Part shown: positions 1 to 9,608 of the stretch, piece after piece
Layout of the letters: every line of letters begins with the position of its first letter
Numbering within the stretch: position 1 is the first letter of the stretch
NCBI GenBank assembly: GCA_007134775.1
Contig: SLKC01000002.1
Coordinates: forward strand, 43,233-107,232
DNA from: Ectothiorhodospiraceae bacterium
GTDB lineage: Bacteria; Pseudomonadota; Gammaproteobacteria; XJ16; Halofilaceae
Reading direction: 5' to 3'
DNA: 64,000 nt
Notes under the pieces: generated by a model
The model's database searches: none
Seen by the model: the letters and a program-made list of their open reading frames with translations, nothing else
Told to the model about the DNA's origin: nothing
Translations under genes and position numbers: made by a program

Positions 1-983
1 TTGAGCGCAGCCCCCTTGCGCACATTGTCCGCCACCACCCACAAATCGAGACCGCGCTCATGGGAAAGGTCTTCCCGGATGCGGCCGACATAGACGGGAT
101 CGTGATCGGCCGCCTCTGTCACCGCAGTGGGATAGCCACCATCCACACGCCCGTCGAGCACGGTTACCCCAGGGGCGCCATCCAGCAATTCGCGGGCCCT
201 TTCCGCTGAGAGCGCCTCGCGCAATTCCAGGTGGACTGCCTCCGAATGGCCGTAGAAGACCGGCACGCGCGCCGTGGTCGGATTCACCGCGAGGTCACTG
301 CGACCGAAGATCTTGCGCGTCTCCCAGACCATTTTCATCTCTTCGCGCGTGTATCCATTTTCCTGGAAGCTGTCGATATGCGGCAGCACATTGAACGCGA
401 TCTGCTTGGGGTAAACGCGGCTCTCGACCGGGCGACCGTTAAGCAACTGTGCACTCTGGCTGGCCAATTCCTCGATCGCTTCCTTGCCCGTACCCGAAAC
501 GGCTTGATAGGTCACGACGTTGATCCGTTCGATACCGACGGCATCCTCGAGCGGTTTGAGCGCGACGACCATCTGGATCGTCGAGCAGTTCGGATTGGCA
601 ATGATATTGCGCGCTGTGTATCCGGCGAGGTCGTGGGGATTGACTTCGGGGACGATCAAAGGAATGTCGGGGTCATTGCGGAAGTGCGACGTGTTGTCGA
701 TCACGATCGCACCAGCTGCTGCCGCGCGCGGAGCATGTTCGGCGGAGATCGAGCCGCCGGCCGAGAATAGCGCGATGTCGGTCGAGCTGAAATCGAACTC
801 GGCGAGGTCCTGTACGGTCAGGCTCTGCGAGCCCAATGCGACGCGCTTGCCAGCGGAGCGTTCGCTCGCAAGGGGAACAACTGCACTGGCCGGGAAATTG
901 CGTGCTGCGAGGATCCCGAGCATCGCCTCGCCCACGGCGCCGGTTGCGCCCACCACGGCTATATTGTACTGCCTGTCATTCAT
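1..983 (-). CDS. asd: aspartate-semialdehyde dehydrogenase (C-terminus outside window)
   Basis: Reduces aspartyl phosphate to aspartate semialdehyde with NADPH, the branch point to lysine/diaminopimelate, threonine and methionine. The N-terminus reads MNDRQYNIAVVGATGAVGEA, a Rossmann GATGAVG loop. The active-site Cys lies in NPNCST at about residue 133, and the substrate-binding stretch QAVSGTGKEA follows. About 327 codons are visible and the reading frame runs off the left edge, so the end of the protein is missing. It lies 96 bases downstream of leuB on the same strand and may be read with the leu genes. The ATG at 981-983 is the only sensible start. The family call is secure. Confidence 0.95.
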   Translation of the reverse strand, partial: MNDRQYNIAVVGATGAVGEAMLGILAARNFPASAVVPLASERSAGKRVALGSQSLTVQDLAEFDFSSTDIALFSAGGSISAEHAPRAAAAGAIVIDNTSHFRNDPDIPLIVPEVNPHDLAGYTARNIIANPNCSTIQMVVALKPLEDAVGIERINVVTYQAVSGTGKEAIEELASQSAQLLNGRPVESRVYPKQIAFNVLPHIDSFQENGYTREEMKMVWETRKIFGRSDLAVNPTTARVPVFYGHSEAVHLELREALSAERARELLDGAPGVTVLDGRVDGGYPTAVTEAADHDPVYVGRIREDLSHERGLDLWVVADNVRKGAAL

Positions 984-1079
984 GGCTGCTCCAGACTCCA
1001 TAGGGGGATGAAACGGGGTTTTGCCTTCGGGACACCCCGCTCTCCTGCACGTCCGTTGGGGTAGTCGGCACGGGCGGCC

Positions 1080-2165
1080 TCACGCGGGCACGCGATCCAT
1101 CGCCGCAACGACTGCATCGCCCATCTCTACAGTGGAGATCGCGCGGTACGTGCCGGCGATGTCACTGGTGCGGAAGCCTTCGGACAGCACCAGCCCGACG
1201 GCCCGCTCGATGCGATCGGCCAACGTGCCTTCATCCAGTGTATGGCGCAGCATCATCGCCACGGAGAGGATCGCCGCGAGGGGGTTGGCCAGCCCCTCTC
1301 CCGCGATATCAGGGGCAGAGCCGTGCACCGGCTCATACATCCCCTTGCCCGTACTGTCGAGCGAGGCCGAAGGCAGCATACCGATCGAGCCCGTAAGCAT
1401 CGCCGCACAATCCGACAGGATATCGCCGAAGAGATTGCCGGTGACGATGACATCGAATTGGCGCGGATCCCGTACGAGCTGCATGGCGGCGTTATCGACA
1501 TACATGTGGCTGAGCACGACATCGGGATAGTCCGCATGGACGGACGCAACGACCTCGCGCCAGAGCTGCGAAACCTCTAGGACATTGGCCTTGTCCACTG
1601 AGCACAGATGGCCGTAACGCCGCCGGGCGCTGATGAAGGCCTGGCGAGCGATGCGCTCGATCTCGCTCTCGCTGTAGACCATCGTGTTGTAGCCCCGCCT
1701 CTGGCCACTGGCGTCCTTGTCGATGCCGCGCGGCTCGCCGAAGTAGATCCCGCCGGTGAGTTCGCGCACGATCAGCAGATCCAGTCCGGCAACAAGCTCG
1801 CGACGAAGGGCGGAGGCATCAGCGAGCTCGGGGTAGAGCAAGGCAGGGCGCAGGTTGGCGAACAGGCCGAGTTCACTGCGCAGCGCGAGCAGGGCCCGTT
1901 CCGGGCGCCGTTCGCGCTCGATGTCATCCCAGCGCGGGCCGCCCACCGCGCCCAGCAGGACCGCGTCTGCCGCCTGGGCGAGCGCCAGCGTCGAATCCGG
2001 CAGTGGCACGCCCGTGGCATCGATCGCCGCCCCGCCAATCTCGGCCTTTTCGATCTCGATATCGAGACCCTGCCCCTGCTGAAGGGCCCCCAGCAGCTTC
2101 TCGGCCTCGGCCATGATCTCCGGGCCAACGCCATCTCCCGGCAACAGGGCGATCTTGTTCGACAT
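1080..2165 (-). CDS. leuB: 3-isopropylmalate dehydrogenase
   Basis: Oxidative decarboxylation of 3-isopropylmalate to 2-oxoisocaproate with NAD, the third step of leucine synthesis in the cytoplasm. The protein is 361 aa, the normal family length. It opens with [18 protein letters not shown], and carries the metal- and substrate-binding helix with [17 protein letters not shown] and the NAD-site segment with [18 protein letters not shown]. These separate it from isocitrate dehydrogenase. It is the third gene of leuC-leuD-leuB, starting 21 bases after leuD, which indicates one transcript. Confidence 0.97.
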   Translation of the reverse strand: MSNKIALLPGDGVGPEIMAEAEKLLGALQQGQGLDIEIEKAEIGGAAIDATGVPLPDSTLALAQAADAVLLGAVGGPRWDDIERERRPERALLALRSELGLFANLRPALLYPELADASALRRELVAGLDLLIVRELTGGIYFGEPRGIDKDASGQRRGYNTMVYSESEIERIARQAFISARRRYGHLCSVDKANVLEVSQLWREVVASVHADYPDVVLSHMYVDNAAMQLVRDPRQFDVIVTGNLFGDILSDCAAMLTGSIGMLPSASLDSTGKGMYEPVHGSAPDIAGEGLANPLAAILSVAMMLRHTLDEGTLADRIERAVGLVLSEGFRTSDIAGTYRAISTVEMGDAVVAAMDRVPA

Positions 2166-2186
2166 GTCTGTCTATTCCTGCAATGG

Positions 2187-2822
2187 TCAGAACAACCAGG
2201 GCGCTTCCTGCTCGCGGCGCTCTTCATAGGCCCGGATTGCGTCGGCGCTCTGCAGCGTGAGTCCGATGTCGTCAAGCCCTTCGAGCAGGCACTCGCGCCG
2301 GAAGGTATCGATCTCAAAGGCAAACGCCTCACCTTCCGGCGTGCGCACCTGCTGGTCGTAGAGGTCGATGCTCAACCGGTAGCCCGATTCCGCCAGTGTG
2401 CGGCGGAACAGAAGATCAATGGTGTCAGCATCCAGCGCCACCGGCAACAGCCCGCTCTTGAAACAGTTGCTGTAGAAGATGTCGGCGAAACTGGTGGCGA
2501 CGACAGCGCGGAAACCAAAGTCGCTGAGAGCCCAGACCGCATGCTCCCGCGATGACCCGCAACCGAAATTCTCCCGGGTCAACAGGATACTGGCACCCGC
2601 ATAGCGATCCTGGTTGAGCACGAACTCCGGGTTCAGTCGCCGCTTTGAATGGTCATCACCGGGGCCACCCGGGTCCAGGTAGCGCCAGTCATCGAACAGG
2701 TTGGGACCGAAGCCGGTCCGCTTCACCGACTTGAGATACTGTTTCGGGATGATCGCGTCGGTATCGACATTCGCCCGGTCGAGCGGGGCGACCAAGCCCT
2801 TATGACGGGTGAACGGTTCCAT
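2187..2822 (-). CDS. leuD: 3-isopropylmalate dehydratase small subunit
   Basis: Small (swivel-domain) subunit of isopropylmalate isomerase, which with LeuC converts 2- to 3-isopropylmalate through a 4Fe-4S aconitase mechanism. It is 211 aa, typical for the LeuD1 form. Recognisable parts are [20 protein letters not shown] near the N-terminus and [15 protein letters not shown], the substrate-specificity loop. The start codon directly abuts the leuC stop with no gap, so the two subunits are almost certainly translated in a coupled way. Confidence 0.97.
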   Translation of the reverse strand: MEPFTRHKGLVAPLDRANVDTDAIIPKQYLKSVKRTGFGPNLFDDWRYLDPGGPGDDHSKRRLNPEFVLNQDRYAGASILLTRENFGCGSSREHAVWALSDFGFRAVVATSFADIFYSNCFKSGLLPVALDADTIDLLFRRTLAESGYRLSIDLYDQQVRTPEGEAFAFEIDTFRRECLLEGLDDIGLTLQSADAIRAYEERREQEAPWLF

Positions 2823-4247
2823 TCAATGCCTCCGGTCCGCGATCTCGCGGATATCGACGAAGTGCCCTGCAACCGCGGCACCGGCCGCCATCGCCGGGCT
2901 GACGAGGTGGGTACGGCCGCCCTGCCCCTGCCGGCCCTCGAAATTGCGATTTGACGTCGAGGCGCAGCGCTCACCGGGCGACAGTCGGTCCGTATTCATG
3001 CCCAGGCACATGGAGCAACCGGGCTCACGCCACTCGAATCCGGCCTCCTTGAAGACCTGATCGAGGCCTTCCGCCTCGGCCTGCTGCTTCACCAGGCCCG
3101 AGCCGGGGACCACCATGGCCAGCTCGATGTTCGGCGCGATCCGGCGCCCGCGCACGACACTCGCCGCGGCCCGCAGATCCTCGATGCGCGCATTGGTACA
3201 GGACCCGATGAAGATCTTGTCCGGGCGGATTTCCGTGACCGGCGTCCCCGGCTCCAGCCCCTGGTAGGCGAGCGCGTTGCGCATCGCCTCCGCCTTGACC
3301 GGATCGGTTTCCGCTGACGGATCGGGCACGCGCCCACCAACCGGGACGACCATTTCCGGCGACGTGCCCCACGTTACCTGCGGCTCGATCTCGCGCGCGT
3401 CGAGATGGACTTCGCGGTCGAACACGGCATCGTCGTCGCTGTGCAGGTCCTGCCAGGCCGCCACCGCACGTTCCCAGTTCTCGCCTGTGGGCGCATGGGG
3501 CCTGCCGCGCACGTACTCGATGGTCTTGTCGTCAACGGCCATCAGGCCGGCCCGTGCACCGGCCTCGATCGCCATGTTGCAGATCGTCATCCGCCCCTCC
3601 ATGGACAATGAGCGGATGGTGGAGCCGGCGAATTCGATGGTGTGGCCCGTACCGCCAGCGGTACCGATGTGGCCGATGATCGCCAGCATCACGTCCTTCG
3701 CCGTGACGCCCGGGCCGAGTTCGCCGTCGACGTTCACGCGCATGTTGCGGGCCTTGTATTGCACGATGCACTGGGTTGCCAGCACATGCTCGACCTCGGA
3801 GGTGCCGATGCCGAAGGCCAGCGCGCCGAACGCACCATGGGTCGCCGTATGCGAATCCCCACAGACGATGGTCATCCCCGGCAGCGTCGCGCCCTGCTCC
3901 GGCCCGATAACGTGGACAATACCCTGACGCGCATCGCGGACATCGAACAGACGGATGCCGTACTCGCCGCAGTTGCGGTCGAGCGCCGCGACCTGCTCGC
4001 GCGCCAACGGATCCGCGATCGCCGTTTCACGTTCGGCGCGCACAGTAGGCACGTTGTGGTCCGCCGTAGCCAGCACGGACGAGGTCCGCCACGGCTTGCG
4101 TCCGGCGAGACGGAGCCCCTCAAACGCCTGTGGCGAAGTGACCTCGTGCACCATGTGCCGATCCACATAGAGCAGCGCAGCGCCCGTGCCCTGCTCGCGC
4201 ACCACGTGCTGATCCCAGATCTTGTCGTACAGTGTCTTGCCGTCCAT
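2823..4247 (-). CDS. leuC: 3-isopropylmalate dehydratase large subunit
   Basis: Catalytic 4Fe-4S subunit of isopropylmalate isomerase (aconitase superfamily), 474 aa, full length. The cluster cysteines are visible in [11 protein letters not shown] and in the pair CSMCLGMN. Other family blocks are [19 protein letters not shown] and [20 protein letters not shown]. It is the first gene of the leuCDB unit and is transcribed away from a LysR-type gene, with a good promoter and a dyad operator candidate in between. A GGGGAC sequence about 5 bases before the ATG can serve as ribosome binding site. Confidence 0.97.
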   Translation of the reverse strand: MDGKTLYDKIWDQHVVREQGTGAALLYVDRHMVHEVTSPQAFEGLRLAGRKPWRTSSVLATADHNVPTVRAERETAIADPLAREQVAALDRNCGEYGIRLFDVRDARQGIVHVIGPEQGATLPGMTIVCGDSHTATHGAFGALAFGIGTSEVEHVLATQCIVQYKARNMRVNVDGELGPGVTAKDVMLAIIGHIGTAGGTGHTIEFAGSTIRSLSMEGRMTICNMAIEAGARAGLMAVDDKTIEYVRGRPHAPTGENWERAVAAWQDLHSDDDAVFDREVHLDAREIEPQVTWGTSPEMVVPVGGRVPDPSAETDPVKAEAMRNALAYQGLEPGTPVTEIRPDKIFIGSCTNARIEDLRAAASVVRGRRIAPNIELAMVVPGSGLVKQQAEAEGLDQVFKEAGFEWREPGCSMCLGMNTDRLSPGERCASTSNRNFEGRQGQGGRTHLVSPAMAAGAAVAGHFVDIREIADRRH

Positions 4248-4273
4248 TACGTCCCCACGGTCTGTCCCGTCAT

Positions 4274-4304
4274 TCTATAGGGTGTGCAGGGTAACTCGGG
4301 TCAA
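4274..4304 (-). promoter_or_regulatory. candidate sigma-70 promoter of leuC
   Basis: Read on the minus strand, TTGACC (4304-4299) and TATAGA (4279-4274) are separated by 19 bases, or 18 if CTATAG is taken as the -10. The match to consensus is good for such GC-rich DNA, and the site lies 27 bases before the leuC start codon. Transcription would begin near 4267. The spacer is slightly long, which is common for promoters that need an activator. Confidence 0.5.
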
Positions 4305-4315
4305 GCGATGACAGC

Positions 4316-4341
4316 AATTCATCGTTTTCATACAATGAATT
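4316..4341. promoter_or_regulatory. candidate LysR-regulator operator (perfect 7-bp dyad)
   Basis: AATTCAT, 12 bases, then ATGAATT form a perfect inverted repeat in the gap between leuC and the divergent LysR gene. Its centre is about 62 bases upstream of the predicted leuC start point, close to the classic -65 recognition site of LysR-type activators. It also lies just before the ribosome binding site of the LysR gene, so binding could repress the regulator itself. The stretch is AT-rich against its surroundings. Confidence 0.5.
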
Positions 4342-4362
4342 CTCAGGAGGAATTGATATACC

Positions 4363-5253
4363 ATGGATTCTGCGGCGCTCCGAGCTTTTGTTGCAGTCGC
4401 CGAGCAGGGCTCGTTCTCACGGGCGGCCGATTCGCTTTTCCTGACGCAGTCCGCGGTGAGCAAGCGCATCGCGGCACTCGAGGACGAGCTGCGGGCCCCG
4501 CTGTTCGACCGTATCGGGCGCTCCGTCCACCTCACCGAGGCGGGCGCAGTCCTGCTCACGCGTGCACGCCGGATCCTGGCGGAAATCGAGGCGGGCCGCC
4601 AGGCGATCGCCGATCTTGGCGGAACCGTTGCCGGGCGCCTGCGGCTCGGGACCAGTCATCACATTGGACTCCATTATCTACCGCCCGTGCTGCGCGCGTT
4701 CACCGTCTCCTACCCGGCCGTCGAACTGGATCTGCGCTTCCTCGAATCCGAGGCGGCCTGCGAGGCCGTCGAGCGGAGCGAGCTGGAGCTTGCCGTGGTG
4801 ACCCTACCCGAAAGCCCCGCGGTGGCGTTGGCCACGGAAACCCTGTGGCCGGACCCCCTTGCCTTCGCGGTCGGACCCGATCATGCCCTGTGCCAGCTCA
4901 CGCCACCGCTGGCGCCCGCGATGCTCGCCGATCAGCCGGCGATCCTGCCGGCTCCTGCCACCTTCACGCGCCGCATCGTGGCGGCGGCACTGGCCCCGTT
5001 CGGTGTACGCCCCCACGTCACGCTCGAAACCAACTACCTCGAGACCATCAAGATGATGGTCGCAGTCGGCCTGGGGTGGTCGGTACTCCCGCGCACGATG
5101 CTCGCAGACGGTGAGCTGCAGCCCCTCGAGATCGCCGGCATCGATCTCGAGCGCCGCCTCGGCCTGGTCCGACGCGACGGCCGCACCCTGGGCAACGCCG
5201 CCCGCGCCTTCCGTGCGCTTGTGCGCGCGCAGCGCAGCGCCGATCGTGGCTGA
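4363..5253 (+). CDS. LysR-family transcriptional regulator, divergent from leuC
   Basis: 296 aa. The N-terminal winged helix-turn-helix (about residues 1-60) reads LRAFVAVAEQGSFSRAADSL then TQSAVSKRIAALEDEL, the LysR signature. The remainder is the two-lobed LysR substrate-binding domain. The ATG at 4363 follows AGGAGG at 4345-4350. Its position head-to-head with leuCDB and the dyad between them make it the likely activator of the leucine genes, perhaps sensing a pathway intermediate. That role is inferred from context, since members of this family cannot be assigned an effector from sequence. Confidence 0.9.
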   Translation: MDSAALRAFVAVAEQGSFSRAADSLFLTQSAVSKRIAALEDELRAPLFDRIGRSVHLTEAGAVLLTRARRILAEIEAGRQAIADLGGTVAGRLRLGTSHHIGLHYLPPVLRAFTVSYPAVELDLRFLESEAACEAVERSELELAVVTLPESPAVALATETLWPDPLAFAVGPDHALCQLTPPLAPAMLADQPAILPAPATFTRRIVAAALAPFGVRPHVTLETNYLETIKMMVAVGLGWSVLPRTMLADGELQPLEIAGIDLERRLGLVRRDGRTLGNAARAFRALVRAQRSADRG

Positions 5254-5292
5254 ACCGTACGCCCGGTCGCCTGCTGCCCTCGCGTAGCGCTC

Positions 5293-5321
5293 TTGAAACG
5301 ACCGCGCAGAGCCGCAATGAT
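5293..5321 (+). promoter_or_regulatory. candidate promoter of the superoxide dismutase gene
   Basis: TTGAAA (5293-5298), a 17-base spacer, then AATGAT (5316-5321). The spacing is ideal and the site lies 65 bases before the start codon, in the gap after the LysR gene. No Fur or SoxR site was recognised. Confidence 0.4.
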
Positions 5322-5386
5322 TGGGGACCAGGTTGGTCCAACTTGCAGACTTACAGCCACCACGAAAAACCGAAAAGGAGAGCCCC

Positions 5387-6013
5387 ATGGCGCATGAACT
5401 GCCCAGTCTGCCCTATCCAAGCGATGCACTGGAGCCTCACATCGACCAGCAGACGATGGAGATCCATCACGGCAAGCACCACAACACCTACGTAACCAAG
5501 CTCAACGCCGCGCTAGAGCAGCATCCCGAGCTCGCAGACAAGCCGGTCGAGGAGCTGATCGCGAAGATCGGCGATATTCCGCAGGGTATCCGCACGGCCG
5601 TGCGCAACAACGGTGGCGGCCATGCCAATCATGCGCTGTTCTGGCAGATCATGAGTGCGCAGGGCGGCGGCGAACCGAGCGGTGCGCTCGGCGACGCCAT
5701 CCGTGAGGCGTGGGGTAGCTTCGACGCCTTCCGCGAGGCGTTCGGCAACGCCGCCGTCGGCCGTTTCGGTTCAGGCTGGGCGTGGCTGATCGTCGATAAC
5801 AGCGGCAAGCTGCGCATCACCTCGACGCCGAATCAGGACAACCCGTTGATGGCCGACACGGCCGAGGAGCCGGGCACCCCGATCATCGGGCTCGACGTCT
5901 GGGAGCACGCCTACTATCTGAAGTACCAGAATCGTCGCCCCGACTACATCGAGGCCTGGTGGAACGTCGTCAACTGGGACGAGGCCAATCGCCGCTACGA
6001 GCGTGCGAAGTAA
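5387..6013 (+). CDS. sodA: superoxide dismutase, Mn-type of the Fe/Mn family
   Basis: Converts superoxide to oxygen and hydrogen peroxide in the cytoplasm. The protein is 208 aa from the ATG after AAGGAG (5375-5380); an in-frame upstream start would add 22 unlikely residues. Metal ligands are seen in [27 protein letters not shown] and [20 protein letters not shown]. The stretch [11 protein letters not shown] places the active-site Gln in the C-terminal half, and GGGEPSGAL resembles Mn enzymes such as Bacillus SodA more than E. coli SodB. Metal choice is inferred from these residues. The gene stands alone with its own promoter and a strong terminator. Confidence 0.95.
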   Translation: MAHELPSLPYPSDALEPHIDQQTMEIHHGKHHNTYVTKLNAALEQHPELADKPVEELIAKIGDIPQGIRTAVRNNGGGHANHALFWQIMSAQGGGEPSGALGDAIREAWGSFDAFREAFGNAAVGRFGSGWAWLIVDNSGKLRITSTPNQDNPLMADTAEEPGTPIIGLDVWEHAYYLKYQNRRPDYIEAWWNVVNWDEANRRYERAK

Positions 6014-6036
6014 CGGCACCCTCACGTCTCGATTCG

Positions 6037-6066
6037 GCGAAAACCCCGCTCCGGCGGGGTTTTCGC
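6037..6066 (+). terminator. rho-independent terminator after the superoxide dismutase gene
   Basis: A perfect 13-bp stem (6037-6049 with 6054-6066) closes on the tetraloop TCCG. The GC core is flanked by AAAA on the left and TTTT on the right, so it can work in both directions. It starts 23 bases after the stop codon and insulates sodA from the next operon. Confidence 0.9.
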
Positions 6067-6078
6067 ATTCTGGGGATC

Positions 6079-6106
6079 TTGAACCAGCCGGCCCACGGTA
6101 TACCAT
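6079..6106 (+). promoter_or_regulatory. candidate promoter of the ATP-grasp/hydrolase operon
   Basis: TTGAAC (6079-6084), a 16-base spacer and TACCAT (6101-6106), located between the sodA terminator and the ATP-grasp gene. The -10 is only a partial match. Confidence 0.3.
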
Positions 6107-6156
6107 TTGCCTGATTGTCAGGGCTGCTCTAGAGCGGCGTGCTGGGAGGAGTCAGT

Positions 6157-7521
6157 ATGCAGCAGGAGATAACAACCCCAGTACCGACCGTTCCGACGGC
6201 CCATCAGACCGCGGGCGTCCACGGACGCAGCGACGTCAGCACGATCTTCGTCGCTGGCCTCAGCGATTACAGCCAGAGTCTCTACGATGCGCTGCCCGGG
6301 GCCAGCGAGATCGAGATCATTCCACTGCTCGCGATGGAAGAACTCCGGGGCGTTGACAAGCTGCCGATTACCGACCTGGTCGAGCTCGCACGCCGCCGCG
6401 TGCACCACCACCATCGCCCGGCCAGTGGCCTGGTCACTCTGCTCGACTTCCCGGCGATGGAGATCGTCGCCTTGCTCGGCCGCGAGATGGGCCTGCGTAC
6501 GCCGTCACTGGAATCCGTGCTGGCCTGCACGCACAAGTACTGGAGCCGCGAACTGCAGCGAGACGTGGCGCCGGAGTGCGTTCCCGACTTCACCGCCTTC
6601 GACCCCTTCGCCGTACACGGCATCGACGATCTCGACATCGCGCTGCCCGTATGGTGCAAGCCGCTCAATGCCTTCTGCTCGTATCTCGGTTTCGGCGTGC
6701 ACTCCGAGGCGGACCTGACCGCGGGCGTGCAGGCTATGCGCGAGAAGTTGGCGCGGCTTGCCGATCCGCTCGCCTACTTCATGCAGCGTGCGCAGTTGCC
6801 CGAGCACATCGTCGCCAGGGGCGCCCACATCGGCATCGCCGAGGGCTACATACAGGGTGAGCAGTGTACGCTCGAAGGCTTCGTCCACGGGGGAGAGCCG
6901 TGCATCTACGCCTGCATCGACTCGGTCCGGGAGCCCAATGGATCGACTTTCTCGCGCTACCAATATCCCTCGCAACTACCGCAGGCCGTGATCGAGCGCA
7001 TGAGTAACGTCACCTGCCGTATCATGCGCCATATCGGATTCGATGACGGCTGCTTCAACGCCGAGTTCTTCTGGGAGCGTGACCGTGACCGGCTCTGGCT
7101 GGTGGAGATCAATCCCCGCCTGTCGCAGTCGCATTGCGAGCTGCTGGAGAAGGTCGACGGGGTCTCGCACCAGCAGATCGCCATTGACATCGCCCTGGGG
7201 CGCTCCCCCGAGATCATCCACAACCAGGGTCATTCCAAGGTTGCCGCGAAGTTCTTCCTGCGCAGCTTCCGTGCCGGGGAGGTCACGCGCGTGCCCAGTG
7301 CTGCCGACCTCGCCCGTATCGAGGAACTTGTGCGCGGCGCCACAATCGAGATCACGGTCGCGCCCGGGATGCAGCTTGCCGAGATGCATGACCAGGACGC
7401 CTACAGCTTCGAGCTCGCGCACGCCTGGATCGGTGCCGAGGATACGCCCGCTTTGCTTGCCCATTGGGATACCATCCGCAGCCATCTGCCGTTCGAGATC
7501 GATGGGAGGCCGTTGGCATGA
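6157..7521 (+). CDS. ATP-grasp family ligase of unknown substrate
   Basis: 454 aa from an ATG preceded by GGGAGGAG (6144-6151); a GTG six codons upstream lies within this site and is unlikely. Residues about 120-370 match an ATP-grasp carboxylate-amine/thiol ligase: the small ATP-binding part with PVWCKPLNAFCSYLGFGV, then EGYIQGEQCTLEGFVHGGE, then NAEFFWE and LWLVEINPRLSQSHCELLE, holding the Mg-binding Glu and Asn. Such proteins are often misnamed as biotin carboxylase relatives, but the BC fold and partners are absent. The gene overlaps the next one by ATGA, so ligase and hydrolase are made together. The product is probably an amide or peptide-like bond; the substrate cannot be read from the sequence. 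Confidence 0.8.
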   Translation: MQQEITTPVPTVPTAHQTAGVHGRSDVSTIFVAGLSDYSQSLYDALPGASEIEIIPLLAMEELRGVDKLPITDLVELARRRVHHHHRPASGLVTLLDFPAMEIVALLGREMGLRTPSLESVLACTHKYWSRELQRDVAPECVPDFTAFDPFAVHGIDDLDIALPVWCKPLNAFCSYLGFGVHSEADLTAGVQAMREKLARLADPLAYFMQRAQLPEHIVARGAHIGIAEGYIQGEQCTLEGFVHGGEPCIYACIDSVREPNGSTFSRYQYPSQLPQAVIERMSNVTCRIMRHIGFDDGCFNAEFFWERDRDRLWLVEINPRLSQSHCELLEKVDGVSHQQIAIDIALGRSPEIIHNQGHSKVAAKFFLRSFRAGEVTRVPSAADLARIEELVRGATIEITVAPGMQLAEMHDQDAYSFELAHAWIGAEDTPALLAHWDTIRSHLPFEIDGRPLA

Positions 7522-9548
7522 CGACCGTGGCGGAATTGCCCGAAGCCGTTCATGAAGAGGAAAACATTTGGATACCGATGCGCGACGGCTGCCGTCTCGC
7601 CGCCCGGCTCTGGCGTTCACAGGGCGAACAAGTCGGTCCTGTGCCCGCGATCGTGGAGTACATCCCCTACCGCAAGCGCGACATCAAGCGCATCCGTGAC
7701 TCCCGCATGCACCAATACTTCGCCGCGCACGGCTATGCCTGCCTGCGGGTCGATCTGCGCGGCAGCGGTGAATCGGAGGGGCTGCTTCACGACGAGTATC
7801 TGGAGCAGGAGCTCCAGGACGGCGAGGACATCCTTGAGTGGATCGCCGCGCAGCCCTGGTGCAGCGGCCGGGTCGGCATGATCGGCATCAGCTGGGGTGG
7901 GTTCAACGGCCTGCAGCTAGCGGCCCGCCAGCCCCCCGCCCTCAGCGCTGTGATCGCCGTGTGCGCGAGCGATGACCGCTACGCCGACGATGTCCACTAC
8001 ATGGGCGGCTGCCTGCTCAACGACAATGTTTCCTGGGGCGCGGCCATGTTCGCCTTCAACAGCATGCCACCCGACCCCGCGCTCGTGGGCGAGTGTTGGC
8101 GGGAACTATGGCACGAACGCCTGGAGAACATCCGACCCTGGAGCGCCGAGTGGATGGCCCATCCGCATCGCGACGCCTACTGGCGCCACGGCTCTGTCTG
8201 CGAGGACTATGATGCGATCCGCTGCCCCGTGATGATCGTCAGTGGCTGGGCCGACGGTTACTCGAATGCCGTCTTCCGGCTCACGCAGAACCTGCGCGCC
8301 CCCTGCAAGGGGATCGTCGGCCCCTGGAGCCACGTCTATCCCCATCGCGGTACGCCCGGCCCCGAAATCGGCTTTCTTCAGGAGGCCGTGGACTGGTGGG
8401 GCCACTGGTTGCGCGACGAGGACAACAATGTCACGGATGGCCCCCGGCTGACGATCTGGATGCAAGAGAGCACGCCACCGCGCTCCGACTACAGCCACCG
8501 TCCGGGCCGCTGGGTGGCGGAGCCGGAATGGCCGTCGCCCCATATTGACTGGGAAACCCTGCGCCTCGGCTGGGGTAGGCTCTATCGTGCCGCTGATCGG
8601 GTTGCGGCTACTACCGAGGCGATCAGTGTCCAGTCGCCGCTGAGCGTCGGCCTGTTCGCCGGCAAGTGGTGCTCGTTCGGCGCCGCACCCGATCTGCCCT
8701 ACGATCAGCGCGAAGAAGATGGCGGCGCCGCTGTCTTCGATTCGGCGCCGCTCGAGGAACGCCTGGAGATCCTGGGCGCCCCCGAGCTGGAGCTTGAACT
8801 CAGCGCCGATCAACCCGTTGCCATGGTCGTGGTCCGCCTGTCCGATCTCGCCCTCGATGACAAGGCCACGCGGGTGACCTACGGTCTGCTCAATCTCTGT
8901 CACCGCGATAGTCACCGTGATCCGCAGCCACTAAACCCCGGCGAGCGCTACCGGGTCCGTGTGCCGCTCAACCACATCGCACACGCCTTCCCGGCGGGCC
9001 ATCGCCTGCGCATTGCTGTGTCGACCTCCTACTGGCCGCTGGCCTGGGTCCCGCCCCACCCGGTTCGACTGACCCTTCACCCGGAGCAATCGCGCCTGCA
9101 CTTGCCAACCCGCCCGCGGCATGCGGAGGCGGACGCCGATCTCGAGGCATTCCCCGCCGCGGAATCGGCACCGCCGGCTGCCCATGAGGTTATCGAGCCG
9201 GCCCACCAGAACTGGATGATCCAGCGCGACCTTGCGCGCGAGGAGTCCACGCTCCACGTTATCAATGACGAGGGGACCTGGCGGCTCGCTGAGATCGATC
9301 TCACGCTGGGCCGCCACAACGAGGAGTGGTATCGCTTCCGCGGCGATGATTTCACCTCGGTCAACGTCGAAGTCCGCACGCACCGGCGGCTGCAGCGCAG
9401 AGACTGGCAGATAGAGATCGACACGCGCACGCTGTTGACGTGCGACACGGAGAATTTCTACCTGCACGCGACCCTGGACGCCTACGAGGGGGAGCGCCGC
9501 GTATTCAGCCGGACCTGGAACGAAACGATCGAACGCAACCTGCTCTAG
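7518..9548 (+). CDS. CocE/NonD-type serine hydrolase (X-Pro dipeptidyl-peptidase S15 family)
   Basis: 676 aa, cytoplasmic by the absence of a signal peptide. The alpha/beta-hydrolase domain (about residues 20-300) starts with the family block IWIPMRDGCRLAARLW. It has YLRVDLRGSGESEG-like sequence (here ACLRVDLRGSGESEG), the nucleophile motif GISWGG, an Asp in SGWADGYSNAVF and a His in GPWSHVYPHRG. The C-terminal half is the jelly-roll domain of the PepX/CocE family (HAFPAGHRLRIAVSTSYWP). The family cleaves X-Pro peptides or small esters. The start is the ATG inside the 4-base overlap with the ATP-grasp gene. Pairing with a ligase suggests that the enzyme trims or releases the ligase product, which is an inference. 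Confidence 0.88.
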   Translation: MTTVAELPEAVHEEENIWIPMRDGCRLAARLWRSQGEQVGPVPAIVEYIPYRKRDIKRIRDSRMHQYFAAHGYACLRVDLRGSGESEGLLHDEYLEQELQDGEDILEWIAAQPWCSGRVGMIGISWGGFNGLQLAARQPPALSAVIAVCASDDRYADDVHYMGGCLLNDNVSWGAAMFAFNSMPPDPALVGECWRELWHERLENIRPWSAEWMAHPHRDAYWRHGSVCEDYDAIRCPVMIVSGWADGYSNAVFRLTQNLRAPCKGIVGPWSHVYPHRGTPGPEIGFLQEAVDWWGHWLRDEDNNVTDGPRLTIWMQESTPPRSDYSHRPGRWVAEPEWPSPHIDWETLRLGWGRLYRAADRVAATTEAISVQSPLSVGLFAGKWCSFGAAPDLPYDQREEDGGAAVFDSAPLEERLEILGAPELELELSADQPVAMVVVRLSDLALDDKATRVTYGLLNLCHRDSHRDPQPLNPGERYRVRVPLNHIAHAFPAGHRLRIAVSTSYWPLAWVPPHPVRLTLHPEQSRLHLPTRPRHAEADADLEAFPAAESAPPAAHEVIEPAHQNWMIQRDLAREESTLHVINDEGTWRLAEIDLTLGRHNEEWYRFRGDDFTSVNVEVRTHRRLQRRDWQIEIDTRTLLTCDTENFYLHATLDAYEGERRVFSRTWNETIERNLL

Positions 9549-9593
9549 CGGCAGAGCGATACGGTCGCTGGTGTACGGGTGGGCGCCGGGCGT

Positions 9594-9599
9594 TATAAT
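9594..9599 (+). promoter_or_regulatory. perfect -10 box very close to the hemolysin-III gene start
   Basis: TATAAT ends only 9 bases before the ATG at 9609, so transcription from it would start within about three bases of the start codon. No Shine-Dalgarno sequence is present, which fits a leaderless mRNA. No convincing -35 is visible. Confidence 0.35.
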
Positions 9600-9608
9600 C
9601 CCGCGACT

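Noticed and set aside
984..1079. Possible attenuator between leuB and asd (CGGGGT ... ACCCCG)
   Set aside because: Six-base stem with a 14-base loop and no leader peptide; too weak to claim.
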